64,000 bases of DNA, from assembly GCA_000469685.2 (NCBI GenBank), contig LS997563.1, forward strand, positions 47,013,250-47,077,249, given 5' to 3'. Origin of the DNA: Haemonchus contortus. Taxonomy: Eukaryota; Nematoda; Chromadorea; Rhabditida; Trichostrongylidae. Below the pieces are notes generated by a model that saw nothing but the letters and a program-made list of their open reading frames with translations, was not told the DNA's origin and made no database searches. The translations under genes were made by a program, and so were the position numbers. Positions 34,661 to 45,745 of the stretch are shown here, piece by piece (the first letter of the stretch is position 1; the number at the start of each line of letters is the position of its first letter).

Positions 34661-35910
34661 ATAGTGAGCATTAATCTTGTTTGTATGCTCTTCGCCTTCA
34701 CTAACAGAATGTTTGTTTCGTTTTTACTTGCGATTCGTCTCGAAGTGCGTAACGTTTCACTGTGTGCCAAGAAAGCACACCGTTATTTCCTATCTTCGTC
34801 TTCATTCAGAGCACCAAAATCGCAAGAGCTTTTCGTGATATCTGCGTGGTTAATGACGAGGTAGCTGACCCAAGAAGAATAGCTCGAAAACTAATGCAAA
34901 AGGCTTCTTTTGGAAGAGTTGTACAGTCTCGATAGACAGCCTTCAAACTTGAAGGTCAAAGCAACTTTTAATAAAAAGTCACGAGGCTTATGAACAACCC
35001 AATGGTGAGATGTTCATAAGAATTGGTTACTATGTTAACGGCACGTCACCGACAGATTTCTCGCATTGGATGAAAGGGATTGAGATTGTTTCCAGCTGCT
35101 AACTTTCGGCAACCTAGCCTACCCCTTCGCAGGTCTGAAATTCAATCCATTCAAAAACCTTTCTCAGTACAAAACATACTATTTTACAGTGCACATAAAT
35201 GTCGTTAGGAAACAAAACAACATATTGTAAAGCATGAGAGAGATAAAACCCCATAGAAACAATTCAATTTAGAACCAGGCGATCCCACTTATGTAACCAT
35301 TCGTTTGCTTTCATCGGTAAATCTTTCATTTACATGCCGAGTCCCCTCATAGAGCCACTTCCACGAACGAAACCACAAGTGATGGCAACGCATGCTTAGC
35401 ATCATCTTGTGCCTCTCCATATCTCACACACACGCTCTGACGACGAGTCTCTTCTTTTTGTCTCGCTCACATATGTTTGGCCTTCTCTTTTTCAATAGCT
35501 CAGACGACATACGACAACCAAAACTTTTTTGGAATTGCTTCGAATAAATACTAGCTTAGTTTGATGGCTAAGCTTTCTTCTTCAACAACAACTCTGGGCA
35601 TGTGCCCAGAAAACATCGTTTTCGCGGTTTTCGGAAAGAGCAGTAGTTCATCATGAATAGCAGAGAGTTTTCACAAATTGTGGTGATTACAAAAAGTAAC
35701 TGGGAGGTGACACAGCTTCATTTATTATCCTAAGTTGAAGATAATATATGTAGATTAGGTGGAACTGGTCGAAGCTCAAAGGATGTGCAAAGCCAATTTA
35801 GGGACCATTGAAGTCACTTAGCGTTGAGTAAGTGTGCCCTCGTCATCCTACCACTTCTTGCACTGCCTAATATCTAAACACGAGATGAACCCGTTGGGCA
35901 GATAGGTTCC
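34661..35910. other. No recognised gene or element
   Basis: No family motif or matched repeat was found. Confidence 0.45.
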
Positions 35911-35916
35911 CAGGGG

Positions 35917-36530
35917 TGTGGTGCGATTCACGCGTGAGTGAAACGAGGCCATCTAGTGTGAAAGGCCTACGGCGGCGCGGTGGACGAGACACGCTATAAA
36001 ATCATTCTTATCATCATTACGGGAGAAATAGGAACTTATAAAATACAAGTAAAAAAATTATCAGTTTGCACCTTCACAGAAGGACTGCGTTCATTTGGAT
36101 CCAAACATTTTGAAGTTACTTTTTTTTTGATTGCTTGACAAGTAAATAGTTGACCTGTGAAGTAAATTCTTAACCTCGAGGGAGCTTAATTGTCTTAGTA
36201 AAGAGACTTGCACATTTACATGGTGAGGTCATGGGCGAGTGCACGTCTCATCTGGTCAATTAAACTGAAGGGTATTGAAGGGGAGGTTTGGCGCGGCCCT
36301 TTGCAGCCACCTTGCCATTGGGGCGCATAGGCTTCAATTGCCACCCATACAGTGCAATTTCTACCTCGATCATCTCGTCCAATTCGGTCTGCCTCTCGAA
36401 CTACGATCAGCTATCGGCTTAATTAGAGTTGTTTGGCACCCAGGTGCGAGACGAACCTGATTAAGTGTGAAGACTCAGGGGTCATTGAGCTTCTGAACAA
36501 CCTCCTCCATCTAGTTGGAAGTGAGGAAAT
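35917..36530 (+). repeat. Repeat copy in inverted orientation to 37255-37560 (left)
   Basis: GTGCGATTCACGCGTGA (about 35917) and the block from TGGCGCGGCCCTT (about 36292) through CATCTCGTCCAA and GAACTACGATCAGCT to AGGGGTCA (about 36480) recur reversed at 37255-37560. This copy has about 240 bp of extra DNA between the two blocks. The 725-bp spacer to the partner carries no gene. Confidence 0.7.
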
Positions 36531-37254
36531 TGTAAAGATTGTATTTATGGTTAGGTATGGTTTATGGTTTGAAAAGAAATGCAATTATTGGGTTTTTGGT
36601 TTTAAAAGTTATCATCGCATAGGTGAAAATATAATAGTCAAGTGTACATCTAACCATTTCTCTTGGAGAAAAACAAGCATTCAGATAATTACTCAAACCC
36701 CTTCTAGCATTAAATGTTTGGAGGTTGTCGGAAGGAAACATTTTCATCAATAATAAAACTCCTTCCCCAGTTTTGATTTCATAGCCGTTACCTTATAAAT
36801 GGAATCATAGCCGTTGCGGATTGAATCACTGCCCAACTTCTGGCTAGAGAAGGATAGCTTCATAAGAATATGGAAACAGCTGTCAAGAAATGCTAATACA
36901 AATGGAGAGGAAGAAAACTCAGAATGTTAAGCAAGGATAAATTCAGCAATAAGCGGAATCCGGCAAATCTGAAATCCCATCATGCAGTGGTAATTGATAT
37001 CTCTCAAAATTTGATCGATCTTTTTCGAACAGTAGGAGAGTACTTTAGAATTTTTTGAACATTTTTGTATGCTCGATTTCTTGGACTTAACCTACAGGAT
37101 TACCCTTTTTGATCGGTCTCTGGGAGAAGAAAAACGGTAGGCTGGACCATGCTACTGTGTGCTATGAAGTTATTTTCGAGATGTACATAACTGATAGAAT
37201 TTGCACAAAAAGATTGATAAACAGATAACTCCTGAAACGTTTCACAATTCCCTT

Positions 37255-37560
37255 TCTTCCTCCTCAATTATTGAGCTGAGGTTGACTGAAAAGTTTGGTG
37301 ACCCCTAAATCTTCACTCCCTAATCAGGGTCGCCTCGCACCTATGATGAGAAACTCTAATTAGTTCGACAGCTGATCGTAGTTCGAGAAGCTGGCCGATT
37401 TGGACGAGATGGTCGACGTAGAAATTGCGCGCGAAGGGCCGCGCCAAACGACATACACCCGTACAGAAGCAATTGCATCGAAACATGCACGTGATGCGTG
37501 TTGCGTCACGTGCTGCGGGCGCGAAGAGCTCTGATGGGGTCACGCGTGAATCGCACGCGT
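37255..37560 (-). repeat. Repeat copy in inverted orientation to 35917-36530 (right)
   Basis: This is the shorter and more compact copy; GCACGTGATGCGTGTTGCGT lies between its two conserved blocks. The pair may be arms of one long-inverted-repeat element or two separate insertions. Confidence 0.7.
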
Positions 37561-38197
37561 CCCGATCCCAAGTGTCCACATAAGTTTGTTCTCCAGCGGT
37601 ATCAATGGCGTGCTTGTACCTGTAAGCTTCCTCTTTCCGATTTTCTTTGTTTTTTGAACATTTCAGGTGATAAAATACTTTCGCAAAAAGTTCGCAGGTT
37701 TTCTTCCCTACAAAACTGGTAGCAAAGGAGTTAAGAAGTTGATATCCTTGTGGTAAGACAAGTTTCCCTGCAATTTTTAGCAGCTCATTCCCAGCTTACA
37801 AGGAATATCTGAGCGCCAAAGAGCTTTTCTTTTAAACAAGTGCAATGTGATGCTGTTCTGGTTTGCTTCGGCGGATCCGGCATCAGAGCGATCGGCACCT
37901 TCCGTTCACTAACTCAGTTGAGGTTGAGGTGATTGCCTTTTTTTCAAGGGTTAATCCATCACATCACACCCTTGAAACTCCGTAGTCACAGTGAGAGTCT
38001 ACTTGGAACCCGGCGCATTCTCACCAGCAATTCTTACCCGAGCTCGGCAGGTTAGATGGGAGAGGAGGTTTTTACTGCAGACGCCATTTCGGCTTTGAAC
38101 TTTTGCTTTTTTTGGTTTTAAGGTCTGCTCCTGCAAGAGGTAACGTACATAAATCTCCATGAACGTCTTCAACTCTTAGTGCAGACTTTGTGTGTGC

Positions 38198-38433
38198 AAA
38201 CCAAGGAAAGAACAACATCTGAAATCCGATTTCTACTACAAGATTATCCAATAATGAGTGCAGGCCTTCTCCTTCCTTATAAGTTCGAAGATTCGATCAG
38301 GCTTCAAATCGCAGAGCTTCTTCTGAAAGCCTGATCGAATCTTCGAACTTATAAGGAAAGAGAAGGCCTGCACTCATTATTGGATAATCTTGTAGTAGAA
38401 ATCGGATTTCAGATGTTGTTCTTTCCTTGGTTT
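38198..38433. repeat. Near-perfect palindrome with 107-bp arms
   Basis: The arms 38198-38304 and 38327-38433 are reverse complements with a single mismatch and a 22-base loop. No matching copy elsewhere in the window and no coding frame is seen. RNA from either strand would form a long hairpin. Confidence 0.97.
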
Positions 38434-39079
38434 ACTAAGAATATCGTCCATTCTATTATGCACCTGCTTAACAAATGTAAATTTGTTGCTAAGAACTTGT
38501 GAGAATTTGTATAGTCAAATAGCTACCACAAAAATAATCTTTCTTCTTCTAATCATATATTGTCAGCAGGAGCAGCAAGAACTTTGGCTTCTCTCTGAAA
38601 CTAGTTTTTCTATGCGATCTATTGTGCATCGCAGTGTATTAGAGTAGAGCATGAAACTTATCTGTTTGTGGTCCAATGTCGTGATTATTCGAAACCGCTG
38701 ATGACAGACTGTTAACGAATTCGGCAGAATACAATGGTTTGGATAAACATAGTATCCAAAAACTTGCCTATTTTTGGCCGCGCATTTCCCATTTTGTTAT
38801 AATACCCGCAAGTAACACCCAACATGCTGACAGACTCAGTCCTCATCTTTACTGAGAAGGAAAAAAACGGGAAAATCGTAAATTTAATCATAATTCTGGA
38901 TTTTCCACCAGCAGAACTTTCCGCTGGTCTTTTTCCAAATAAATCGGAGCAGTTTAGTAGAAGTCATGACGAAGCGTCGTATTACTACGGATTAATCTGA
39001 CGCAAGTGGATGGATCCATTGCAAATCGTCGGTTGGCATCGGATTATAATAGCAGTATTGTAAGTGTAATTGTAACTGG
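38434..39079. other. No recognised gene or element
   Basis: Nothing supported. Confidence 0.4.
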
Positions 39080-39082
39080 GCA

Positions 39083-39358
39083 GAGGAGGTGTAGTGGCAA
39101 AGTGCACGCTTCACCCATGCATGGTCACGAGTTCGAATCCCGATCGATATCCGGCTAGGCTAACCAAGCCTTCCATCCCTTTAGGTTAGGTAAATTGGTA
39201 CCAGGCTCGTCAGGAGGTTAAAGGCACTGACTTATACTGGGCTGGCCATCGCAAATCCTTGTATAGGCCACATACGCATTCATTACGCCACTACGATTCT
39301 GAATGGAATTCGAGTGCGCGGACGGGATTGATTAACGCGAGAAACTTTATCCTTTAAC
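39083..39358 (+). repeat. tRNA-derived SINE, nearly complete
   Basis: It starts GAGGAGGTGTAGTGGCAAAG (box A type), has ACGAGTTCGAATCCC (box B) near 39130, ATTGGTACCAGGCTCG near 39192 and ends CTTTATCCTTTAAC. Flanks share AATTGTA (left 39068, right 39362), a possible short target duplication. Confidence 0.88.
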
Positions 39359-40003
39359 TTAAATTGTACTAAGTTCCGATCACAACAATGTCGATGGAGC
39401 AAGCATCTTCCCTTTTCCCACCATTCCTTCGAATGTACGCTCGCCTTTGAATAAGTTGGTCTCATATAATGAACATATGAGCCCATCTCCGAACGGTCGT
39501 CAATGGTTGCACCCCGGTGTATTCGACGGGGAGCACCGATGCTATCAACATTTTCGATTCTCACATTGTTTCATGCTCTATCCCGAGGCTCATCGGAATG
39601 CTTTTATCAAACAGTCCTCACTTCAAAAGTGTTCGCAAATGCTTTTTTGAGCTCCTTGCTGGATACTCTTGAATCTCACTGCTGCCTCTGCGGTCATTAT
39701 AACTTCATAATACATTGCACAGTATCAGTACTGTGAGCAATGGTTGTTGAAGGCTCCGTTCCACCCACAGAATCACCGAGAAAGACGATCTCTAATTTGA
39801 GATGCAACGTCGCTAACTTACCGATGTATTACCGATGTACGAGTAGAAGATTAGAAGCAATGCAAACTGTGATTTGCTTGGTACACAGTCAAATGTCTTT
39901 GCAAAACTGAACGAATTCAATCCATTAAAATGCTACAACCATGCTCATCCTCCAGATGCAACCTGGTTTATCGCTGAACCTTTACATCTGAGCTGATTTC
40001 TAG
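39359..40003. other. No recognised gene or element
   Basis: Overlapping short frames only. Confidence 0.4.
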
Positions 40004-40140
40004 CAAAGGCAGTTGTTAGTGAGGATGCTGGAGATGGAGCTTATCGGGGCAAGAGAAGTTCTTTCCGAGCAAGAGGAATTCCTACAGGCCGCTAAAGTTC
40101 ACTTGGAGGCACTGTTCGCGAAAATGGTCCAGGTTGCTAC
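40004..40140 (+). CDS. Candidate internal exon, unrecognised helical protein
   Basis: A TTTCTAG acceptor (ending 40003) and a consensus donor GTAAGT (40141) bracket an open frame that reads LVRMLEMELIGAREVLSEQE and then EFLQAAKVHLEALFAKMVQV. The spacing of Leu, Glu, Lys and Ala suggests an amphipathic or coiled-coil helix. I do not recognise the protein, and I could not find a convincing neighbouring exon on either side. It may be a gene fragment or part of a retroelement capsid gene. Confidence 0.3.
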
Positions 40141-40804
40141 TGTAAGTAGGAATTTGTGACTCCTTAAAAGTCACGTGGAACACTGCCGGGTCGAAAGCTG
40201 CCTGAATAGGGCTTTTCCACTACACAGTGCTACACAGTGTTTTGCCTGGTCTTTTGAAAGCTCGACCCCACTTTCGCTCGGTATTGTGTGCGTACTATTT
40301 CTGCGTGATGTGCCCATGAATAACGGGTATACCTCGTCGTTCTTCGCTCCTCCAGAGTGGTATCTCTTGTCGGGAGCGGACATGTGAACAATTATACGAG
40401 TCGAAGATGGATAAGAAAGAAGGGATCCACCTAAATTTGAAGACTTCATAAATTACACAGATTGACTGTAAGAGAAAGAACTGGGGAATGAGGGATGAAT
40501 GTGATGTACTCCTCCTACATTGTTACTGGTTGACCAGTTCAGGTACACTGAGAGAAGCAGTAAGCCTGATCTTTCCAGCAATATCAACAAACAGATGCAT
40601 GGAATCTTTGCTATAAGTTATAGCAGTGGGCGATGAGGTATCGCGAGCTTTTCCTGCCGTTCTCTATCCTTTTGAAGGTGAGATGCCTAATGAAGAAGAC
40701 GCGAAGAGAGATTGACAAAGACCCTGGCAATGTGTGAACTAGTTCAGGAAGGCCTAGAATTCCGAGATTTCGTTCGATTTTCTTCCCTTTCTTTTCTTTT
40801 TTTT

Positions 40805-40870
40805 TACCCTCCTTTTTTCTTTACCCTCGACGGAATATACCCTCCTTTTTTCTTTACCCTCGACGGAATA
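40805..40870. repeat. Exact tandem duplication, 33 bp x 2
   Basis: The unit beginning TACCCTCCTTTTTTCTTTAC occurs at 40805-40837 and 40838-40870 without a mismatch. The rest of 40141-41179 holds nothing I recognise. Confidence 0.95.
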
Positions 40871-41179
40871 TTCTGTACCAACTCTTCCGTCCTAGTGCAC
40901 CGGAGCGAGTGTGTGGGCAAGTGTGTGAAGGTATGATGCGAAGTGGTATCGGATGAACAGCTTAAAGAACATCTTACTCTACGCAAAGTCTGCCTAACCT
41001 GTAGCTGTGAAATGTGCAGATAATCGCAGTATGCACACAACAGCACAGGGGTTTGTCAAGGCAAAGTGCAACGGAACGAGTCACATACACTAGCATTTGA
41101 GATTGCAAAGTTGAATTGTTATGGGACACATTACGGAACATCGGGCTCAGAAAGGTATTCTCCGAGATTCATATGGAAC

Positions 41180-41429
41180 AAAATCCGTGCAGAAATCCGA
41201 CAATGCATTGCACAAGCGGATTCGGCCAGTGATTTGTCTTGGTGAACCCTACCAGAATGCAACATTGAACGTCAGCTATTCAGCAAGAGTCTCTGTAAAC
41301 AGCGTGCTCTGGCGACAGCTACGTGGGCACCGACTGGAAGGGCACCAGGGCAATTATTCCGACATTGAATGCAAAATCCTAGCTTACGAAAATAAGATCT
41401 CTGCTAGAAAGATTCTGGAAGCTTTACAT
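41180..41429 (+). pseudogene. Penelope-like element endonuclease, left part
   Basis: The forward frame gives GHRLEGHQGNYSDIECKILA and then YENKISARKILEAL. This matches the second half of a PLE GIY-YIG endonuclease, where A-R-K-x-L-E-A carries the catalytic Glu (compare the 26.5 kb copy). Upstream text is eroded. Homology stops exactly at GGAAGCTTTACAT (41417-41429) and resumes after the inserted retrotransposon at 45003. Confidence 0.75.
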
Positions 41430-41437
41430 CACCTGTA

Positions 41438-42268
41438 TCACCTGTCGTCCCGTTGATCGTCGATTTCCTCGAGCGGGCGCCAGTAACGTCTCCATTCGTC
41501 CCTGTTACGAGCCAGAGTGGTCCAATGAATCGCTCCAGGGACACGAGGATCAACATTCCTTTCGTTCAGAGCTTTCGTGAAGAAGTCTGACCATCTCGTT
41601 GGCGGCCTTCCTGGAGTTCGTTTGATGTCCCGAGGGATCCAGTCAGTAACCGCCCTGGTCCAACGGTCATCACTATATCGCATAACGTGTCCGGCCCACC
41701 TGATCTTCGATTTCTTGGCGTGGTCAACGGCATCCCTGATCTTCGTTCGTTGACGGAGCTCGGAACTCCGGATTCCCTTCTGCACTTGCGTGTACAAGGA
41801 AATTCCGAGCATCGTCCTTTCCAAAGCGCGTTGAGCAACGCTGACAGCATGCTCATCCTGCTTTCGTAGAGTCCAAGTCTCTGAGGCGTACGTCAAAGCA
41901 GGAAGAACAGCAGTGTCGAAAAGGTGAGCGCGGAGCCGGATGTTCTTTGTCTTCTTCACTACTCCCTCGATATTCTTAAATGCTCCCCACGCAGCGCGTT
42001 TCCTTCTGCACAGCTCCGGAGCTAGGTCGTTCATCATGTTGACTTCCCGACCTAGATACACATAGCTAGAGCATTCGGAGATATTCTTTCCGTTCAGCGT
42101 GAAGGGAGCATCAGGTACCAAACCGTTTCTCATGAACATCGTCTTCGTTAAGTTCAGTGTCAATCCGATCTTTCCACAAGCATTGTCAAACTCGGCCAGC
42201 ATTCGTTCCGCCTGCTCGATGTTCGGTGTTATGAGAACGATGTCGTCTGCAAAGCGGAGGTGATGTAG
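41438..42268 (-). pseudogene. RTE reverse transcriptase, motif C to C-terminus
   Basis: After the in-frame stop at 42272-42274 the frame continues [14 protein letters not shown] (motif C, FADD), [33 protein letters not shown], then [20 protein letters not shown] and [11 protein letters not shown]. This is the usual order in RTE elements from the catalytic Asp pair through the thumb to the C-terminal tail. The frame closes at 41440 with TGA where a Trp codon is expected (R-W-Y-R end in the 59.5 kb copy). Confidence 0.9.
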
Positions 42269-42271
42269 AAC

Positions 42272-43039
42272 CTAGTCTTCCTTGTAGAATGGTGAAATCC
42301 TGGTCGTAAAGTTGTCGTAGAGCTCACGAAGCATCCTTATATATTGAGTAGGAACACCCTGGTTGCCCAGGGCTTCGATTACCGCTTCTGTCTCGACAGT
42401 GTCAAAGGCTTTCTTCAAATCGATGAACGTAAGACATAGCGGCATTTTGTACTCTCGCGATACTTCAATGAGCCTTGTTAGGGTGTGGATATGATCGATT
42501 GTACTGAACCCTTTCCGAAACCCTGCTTGCTCGCATGGCTGTCCTTCATCTAATATTCTGCCAATCCTGTTTAGGATGACACGAGTGAAAAGCTTGTAGA
42601 TTACGGACAGCAGGCAGATTGGGCGATAATTGCCAATATCGTCTGGATCTCCCTTTTTGTACAGCAATACAGTCTTGCTAGTTTTCCACGACGTGGGTAC
42701 TTTGCATTCCGACAGGTACCGCGTGAAGAGCCTAGCCAGAGTTTTGATGATGACTTGTGGTATACTCTTCAGATGTTCTGGTTTGATCCTATCGGGACCG
42801 GGCGCTGTACAGTTCTTCATCGACTTGATGGCATGTCGTATTTCGGAAGGGAGAACCGAAGGAGCGATATATTCGTCTTGCCTGAGATGGTGAGTAGGCA
42901 GGTAGACGTGGCTGTCGAAGAGATCCGAGTAGAAGTCGTAGATGACCTTCTCCATCGCCCTCCGGGATGCAGTAACGGTTCCGTCAGGACGACGAAGGGA
43001 GGTCATCTTGGTCTTGTAGTTGGCGAAGCTCCGTCGGGC
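42272..43039 (-). pseudogene. RTE reverse transcriptase, N-terminal palm/fingers
   Basis: The frame reads CTAPGPDRIKPEHLK, SWKTSKTVLLYKKGD, NYRPICLLSVIYKLFTRVIL, GFRKGFSTIDHI and LCLTFIDLKKAFDTV, where F-x-D-x-x-K-A-F-D is motif A with the first catalytic Asp. It ends at FYKED-stop. The next residues belong to motif C, so the segment with motif B (pattern R-Q-G-x-x-x-S-P-x-L-F), about 45 codons in relatives, has been deleted. The loss of motif B abolishes activity. Confidence 0.9.
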
Positions 43040-44624
43040 TTTTGCGAATGCTCCTTCCGGCCTCGGCGGCTTCGTCCATGACTGCTGCTCTTCTCTCTTT
43101 CAGATCTTCCTTTATCGCTTCTCTGCATTGCTTCGCAAGTTCGGACGTTTGTTGATGATTGCCTGTAGCTCGCGCGATTCCACGCTGGCGTATCAGCTCG
43201 AGAGTCTTCGAAGAGAGTCGTCTCTTGGCTACTTGTGGACTCTCAGCTTTTCTAGCGCTATCGTGAAGATGTTCGACGAGCCGGTTGTACTCCTCATCGA
43301 TGTTGTCGATAACGGAATCTTCCCATTCACTCCCAAGAGAAGCGAAGTGGTCCCAGTCGGTGGAGGTTTTGGGACTTCGTTTTATAAACTTCATAGCTCT
43401 CTCCCCACGCATTGAGAAGCAGAATCTAGCGCGGAGGAGACGATGGTCCGATCCCGTGTAGAACTTCGGAACAACAGCGACGTCGGTCAGGCAAAATCTC
43501 CGATTGAAGATGATGTGGTCTATTTCATTATGGAACTGTCCACCAGGTGACTCCCATGTCCATCTTAAATGAGAGGGCTTCTGGAACTGCGAGTTACCAT
43601 GGATGGTGTGGGTCGTCATGATAAACTCGGACAGCCTTTCACCCTGCTCATTCCATTCCACTCCGTGAGTCCCGATGTGAAGCTCTTCAGCCGTTCTTCT
43701 GGGGCCAATCTTGGCGTTAAAGTCACCGACGATGACCTTGAAGAAAGTGTGGTCTTCTCTGTAGAGCCTCTCCAGATCCATATAAAACGCTTCCAACTCC
43801 TCTTCTTCGTAGCTCGATGTTGGTTCGTAAGCAACGAAGATGGTTAGAGCTGGGGTTGAGCCACATCTTCTTAATCGCAAACGTCCGATTCGGGTTGTTA
43901 AGCTTTCGTACGAATCGATGTTCATGGCCAAGTGCGTGTTGACGAGGACACCTACGCCGCCGACGCCTTTACTGTCGCATGTTCCAAGGAACAGTTCTTC
44001 TCCAGTCTCAAATACAGCGTGCAGCGGTCGATGCCTTCTCGTCTCGGTTAGTCCGATGACGTTGTACTCGATTTTTCTAGCTTGCATCATCAGGTCTTCT
44101 ATACACGCTTCCGATGCAAGCGTCCGTGCGTTGAAAGTACAGATCGCCATCTTAGTCCTTCTCCTTTTGGGCAGCCTGTTTTGGCCCTGAGATTTTAGCA
44201 GCCTCTCCCGAGCGGTCCTACCCAACGCTGCCGTATTGGGGGCTCCCTCAGGTTCAGGGGAATGAGGCCCATTTTTATTACTGTTTCTGGCGGTGAAAGA
44301 AAAACCCATCGTGTAGCTTGCCAGGCTCTGACGTGGGGGGTTGGACAAGGGGCTTTGTTTTTGGAGGCGGCCCCGAATCGCCTCCCAGATACTTCCCAGT
44401 GTGACTTGTTCGTCACTCGAATGTAAGCTTTTGGCCGAGTCGATGGGCAGGATACCAACTGCACCCACAGACTCTCCACACACGTATGCGTGGATCGTCT
44501 GCGAGGAACAGAGGGTATATCGACCCAGCACAGCAGAATCAAGGAGTCCATCACCTGAATCTACCTGCGTCTCTGGGCAAGTACTGGTGACTTTTGGTCG
44601 GCGATTAATTCCCCTATCCGCCAC
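42984..44624 (-). pseudogene. RTE endonuclease frame (EEP domain) with leader
   Basis: The 546-codon frame has a low-complexity leader to about residue 158, then an exonuclease-endonuclease-phosphatase domain: FNART (Asn165), GLTETRR (Glu194), VGDFNAK (Asp301, Asn303), EIDHI (about 367-371) and GSDHR (Asp393, His394). All metal and catalytic positions of this fold appear intact. In life it nicks target DNA to prime reverse transcription. A single extra A in the AAAA run at 43040-43043 throws the frame off just before the RT part, so the C-terminal residues here are out of frame. Confidence 0.9.
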
Positions 44625-44701
44625 CTGGGGACGCCCTACGTAGCCTCGTCACTAACCGGCTGGGGATCCTTCAGTGAGAGAGAACTCAGTGAAGGAGATC
44701 C

Positions 44702-44998
44702 GTAGAAGGATAAAGTTTTTGGCGTTAATCAATCCCGTCTGAGGGATGCGCCCCCGCACTCGACTTCCATTCAGAATCGTAGTGGCGTAATGAGTGCGTA
44801 TGTGGCCTATACAATGACTTGCGGTGGCCAGCCGATGTCCAAGTCAGTGCTTTTATCCTCCCAGACGAGTCTGGTACCAATTCACCGACCCCGGAGGGAT
44901 GGAAGGCTTGGTTGGCCTAGGCGAGCATCGGTCCGGGATTCGAACCCCTGACCGTGCGTGTGATATAGTACGCCACTTGCCACTACACCACCTCCGCC
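44702..44998 (-). repeat. tRNA-derived SINE at the 5' end of the RTE
   Basis: On the minus strand it starts GGCGGAGGTGGTGTAGTGGC and carries box B GGTTCGAATCC, the body (CCAACCAAGCCTTCCATCCC) and the end CTTTATCCTT, running straight into the RTE leader. Its outer end is 4 bp from the right target duplication of the composite unit. Confidence 0.92.
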
Positions 44999-45002
44999 CT
45001 CC

Positions 45003-45110
45003 GGAAGCTTTACATAGACGCGCAAAAAATCCGAACTTGAAAATCGAAATGAGCGCTTGGCCTTAACAAGTGAACTCTTGCTATTCGTTTCCTTCTGTGG
45101 GCTTTGAGAA
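45003..45110 (+). pseudogene. Penelope-like element endonuclease, C-terminal end after the insertion
   Basis: From the duplicated GGAAGCTTTACAT the frame continues with EALHRRAKNPNLK and, after a one-base shift, NERLALTSELLLFVSFCGL and stop. This corresponds to the end of PLE endonucleases (K-N-P-x-x-N-R-x-x-E-C-L-x-L-T-x-E-L-x-P-x). It completes the fragment at 41180-41429. Confidence 0.72.
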
Positions 45111-45569
45111 CACCGCATAAATCTTATCTAACAATCATCAATGACGTCTCCTTGGTCCCTTGCTGATCATGTAATCGAGTGGGGCGTAAACGCTGGTGGA
45201 ACCGCGGAAGGGTTGGTTGCTATGCTGAGATCTTTTGAAGAGCTAGTCTGTGAGTTGTTGTAATTAACCTAGCGCGTTGGGATTAGTTACAACAACTTGT
45301 CGAGTAAGTCACAGTTCATGAGCTGGAGACTCTTTTTTGTCCTTGAAGACGGCGATTTATTTGAAATGTCCACAAACGAAGTGGTTCAACCATAACGAAC
45401 ATGTACTGCAGAGCAGAAGATCAAATAACTGCCCAGGTTTCAGGAAGACCGGACGTGGAAACTATCGGCCATGTTAGTTTTATGTGTACTCCCATTCTGA
45501 CTGCTTATTATGATCCATACTACTACTGATTTATCATACATACATAGATGATAGTAATCACGTACGCTC
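45111..45569. other. No recognised gene or element
   Basis: Nothing supported. Confidence 0.4.
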
Positions 45570-45633
45570 CAGCTATGACACATTACCGTGCTTAGTGTGA
45601 ATACTCGGTAAGCAGGGTAATGTGTCATAGCTG
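45570..45633. repeat. 64-nt hairpin, 25-bp stem
   Basis: The arms 45570-45594 and 45609-45633 (CAGCTATGACACATTACC...) pair with one mismatch around a 14-base loop. Size and shape are those of a pre-miRNA-like hairpin, but a transposon remnant is equally possible. Confidence 0.9.
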
Positions 45634-45745
45634 ATCACTATAATCTCCATCCGTTGAGGATGTAAGCATCGTCCTGTGACAAAAAAATATGAGTGAAGGT
45701 AAGCGTATACCATTCAGCGCAAATTCGCAATAAGAAATTCACAGG

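Larger units (their letters stand above)
41430..45002 (-). mobile_element. RTE-type LINE with a tRNA-SINE head, inserted into a PLE
   Basis: An exact 13-bp direct repeat, GGAAGCTTTACAT, flanks the unit (41417-41429 and 45003-45015). Reading on the minus strand, it consists of a tRNA-derived SINE (44998 to about 44702), a 5' leader, an endonuclease frame, a reverse transcriptase frame and a 3' end at TGATACAGGTGATG. The PLE frame resumes across the duplication, so the whole 3.57 kb went in as one unit or as nested steps at the same point. Coding is broken by one inserted base, an internal deletion and a late stop, so the copy is dead. Confidence 0.88.

Noticed and set aside
43020..44643. Several forward open frames of 80-130 codons
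   Set aside because: They lie antisense to the RTE endonuclease and RT frames, which carry real motifs, and have no motif of their own.
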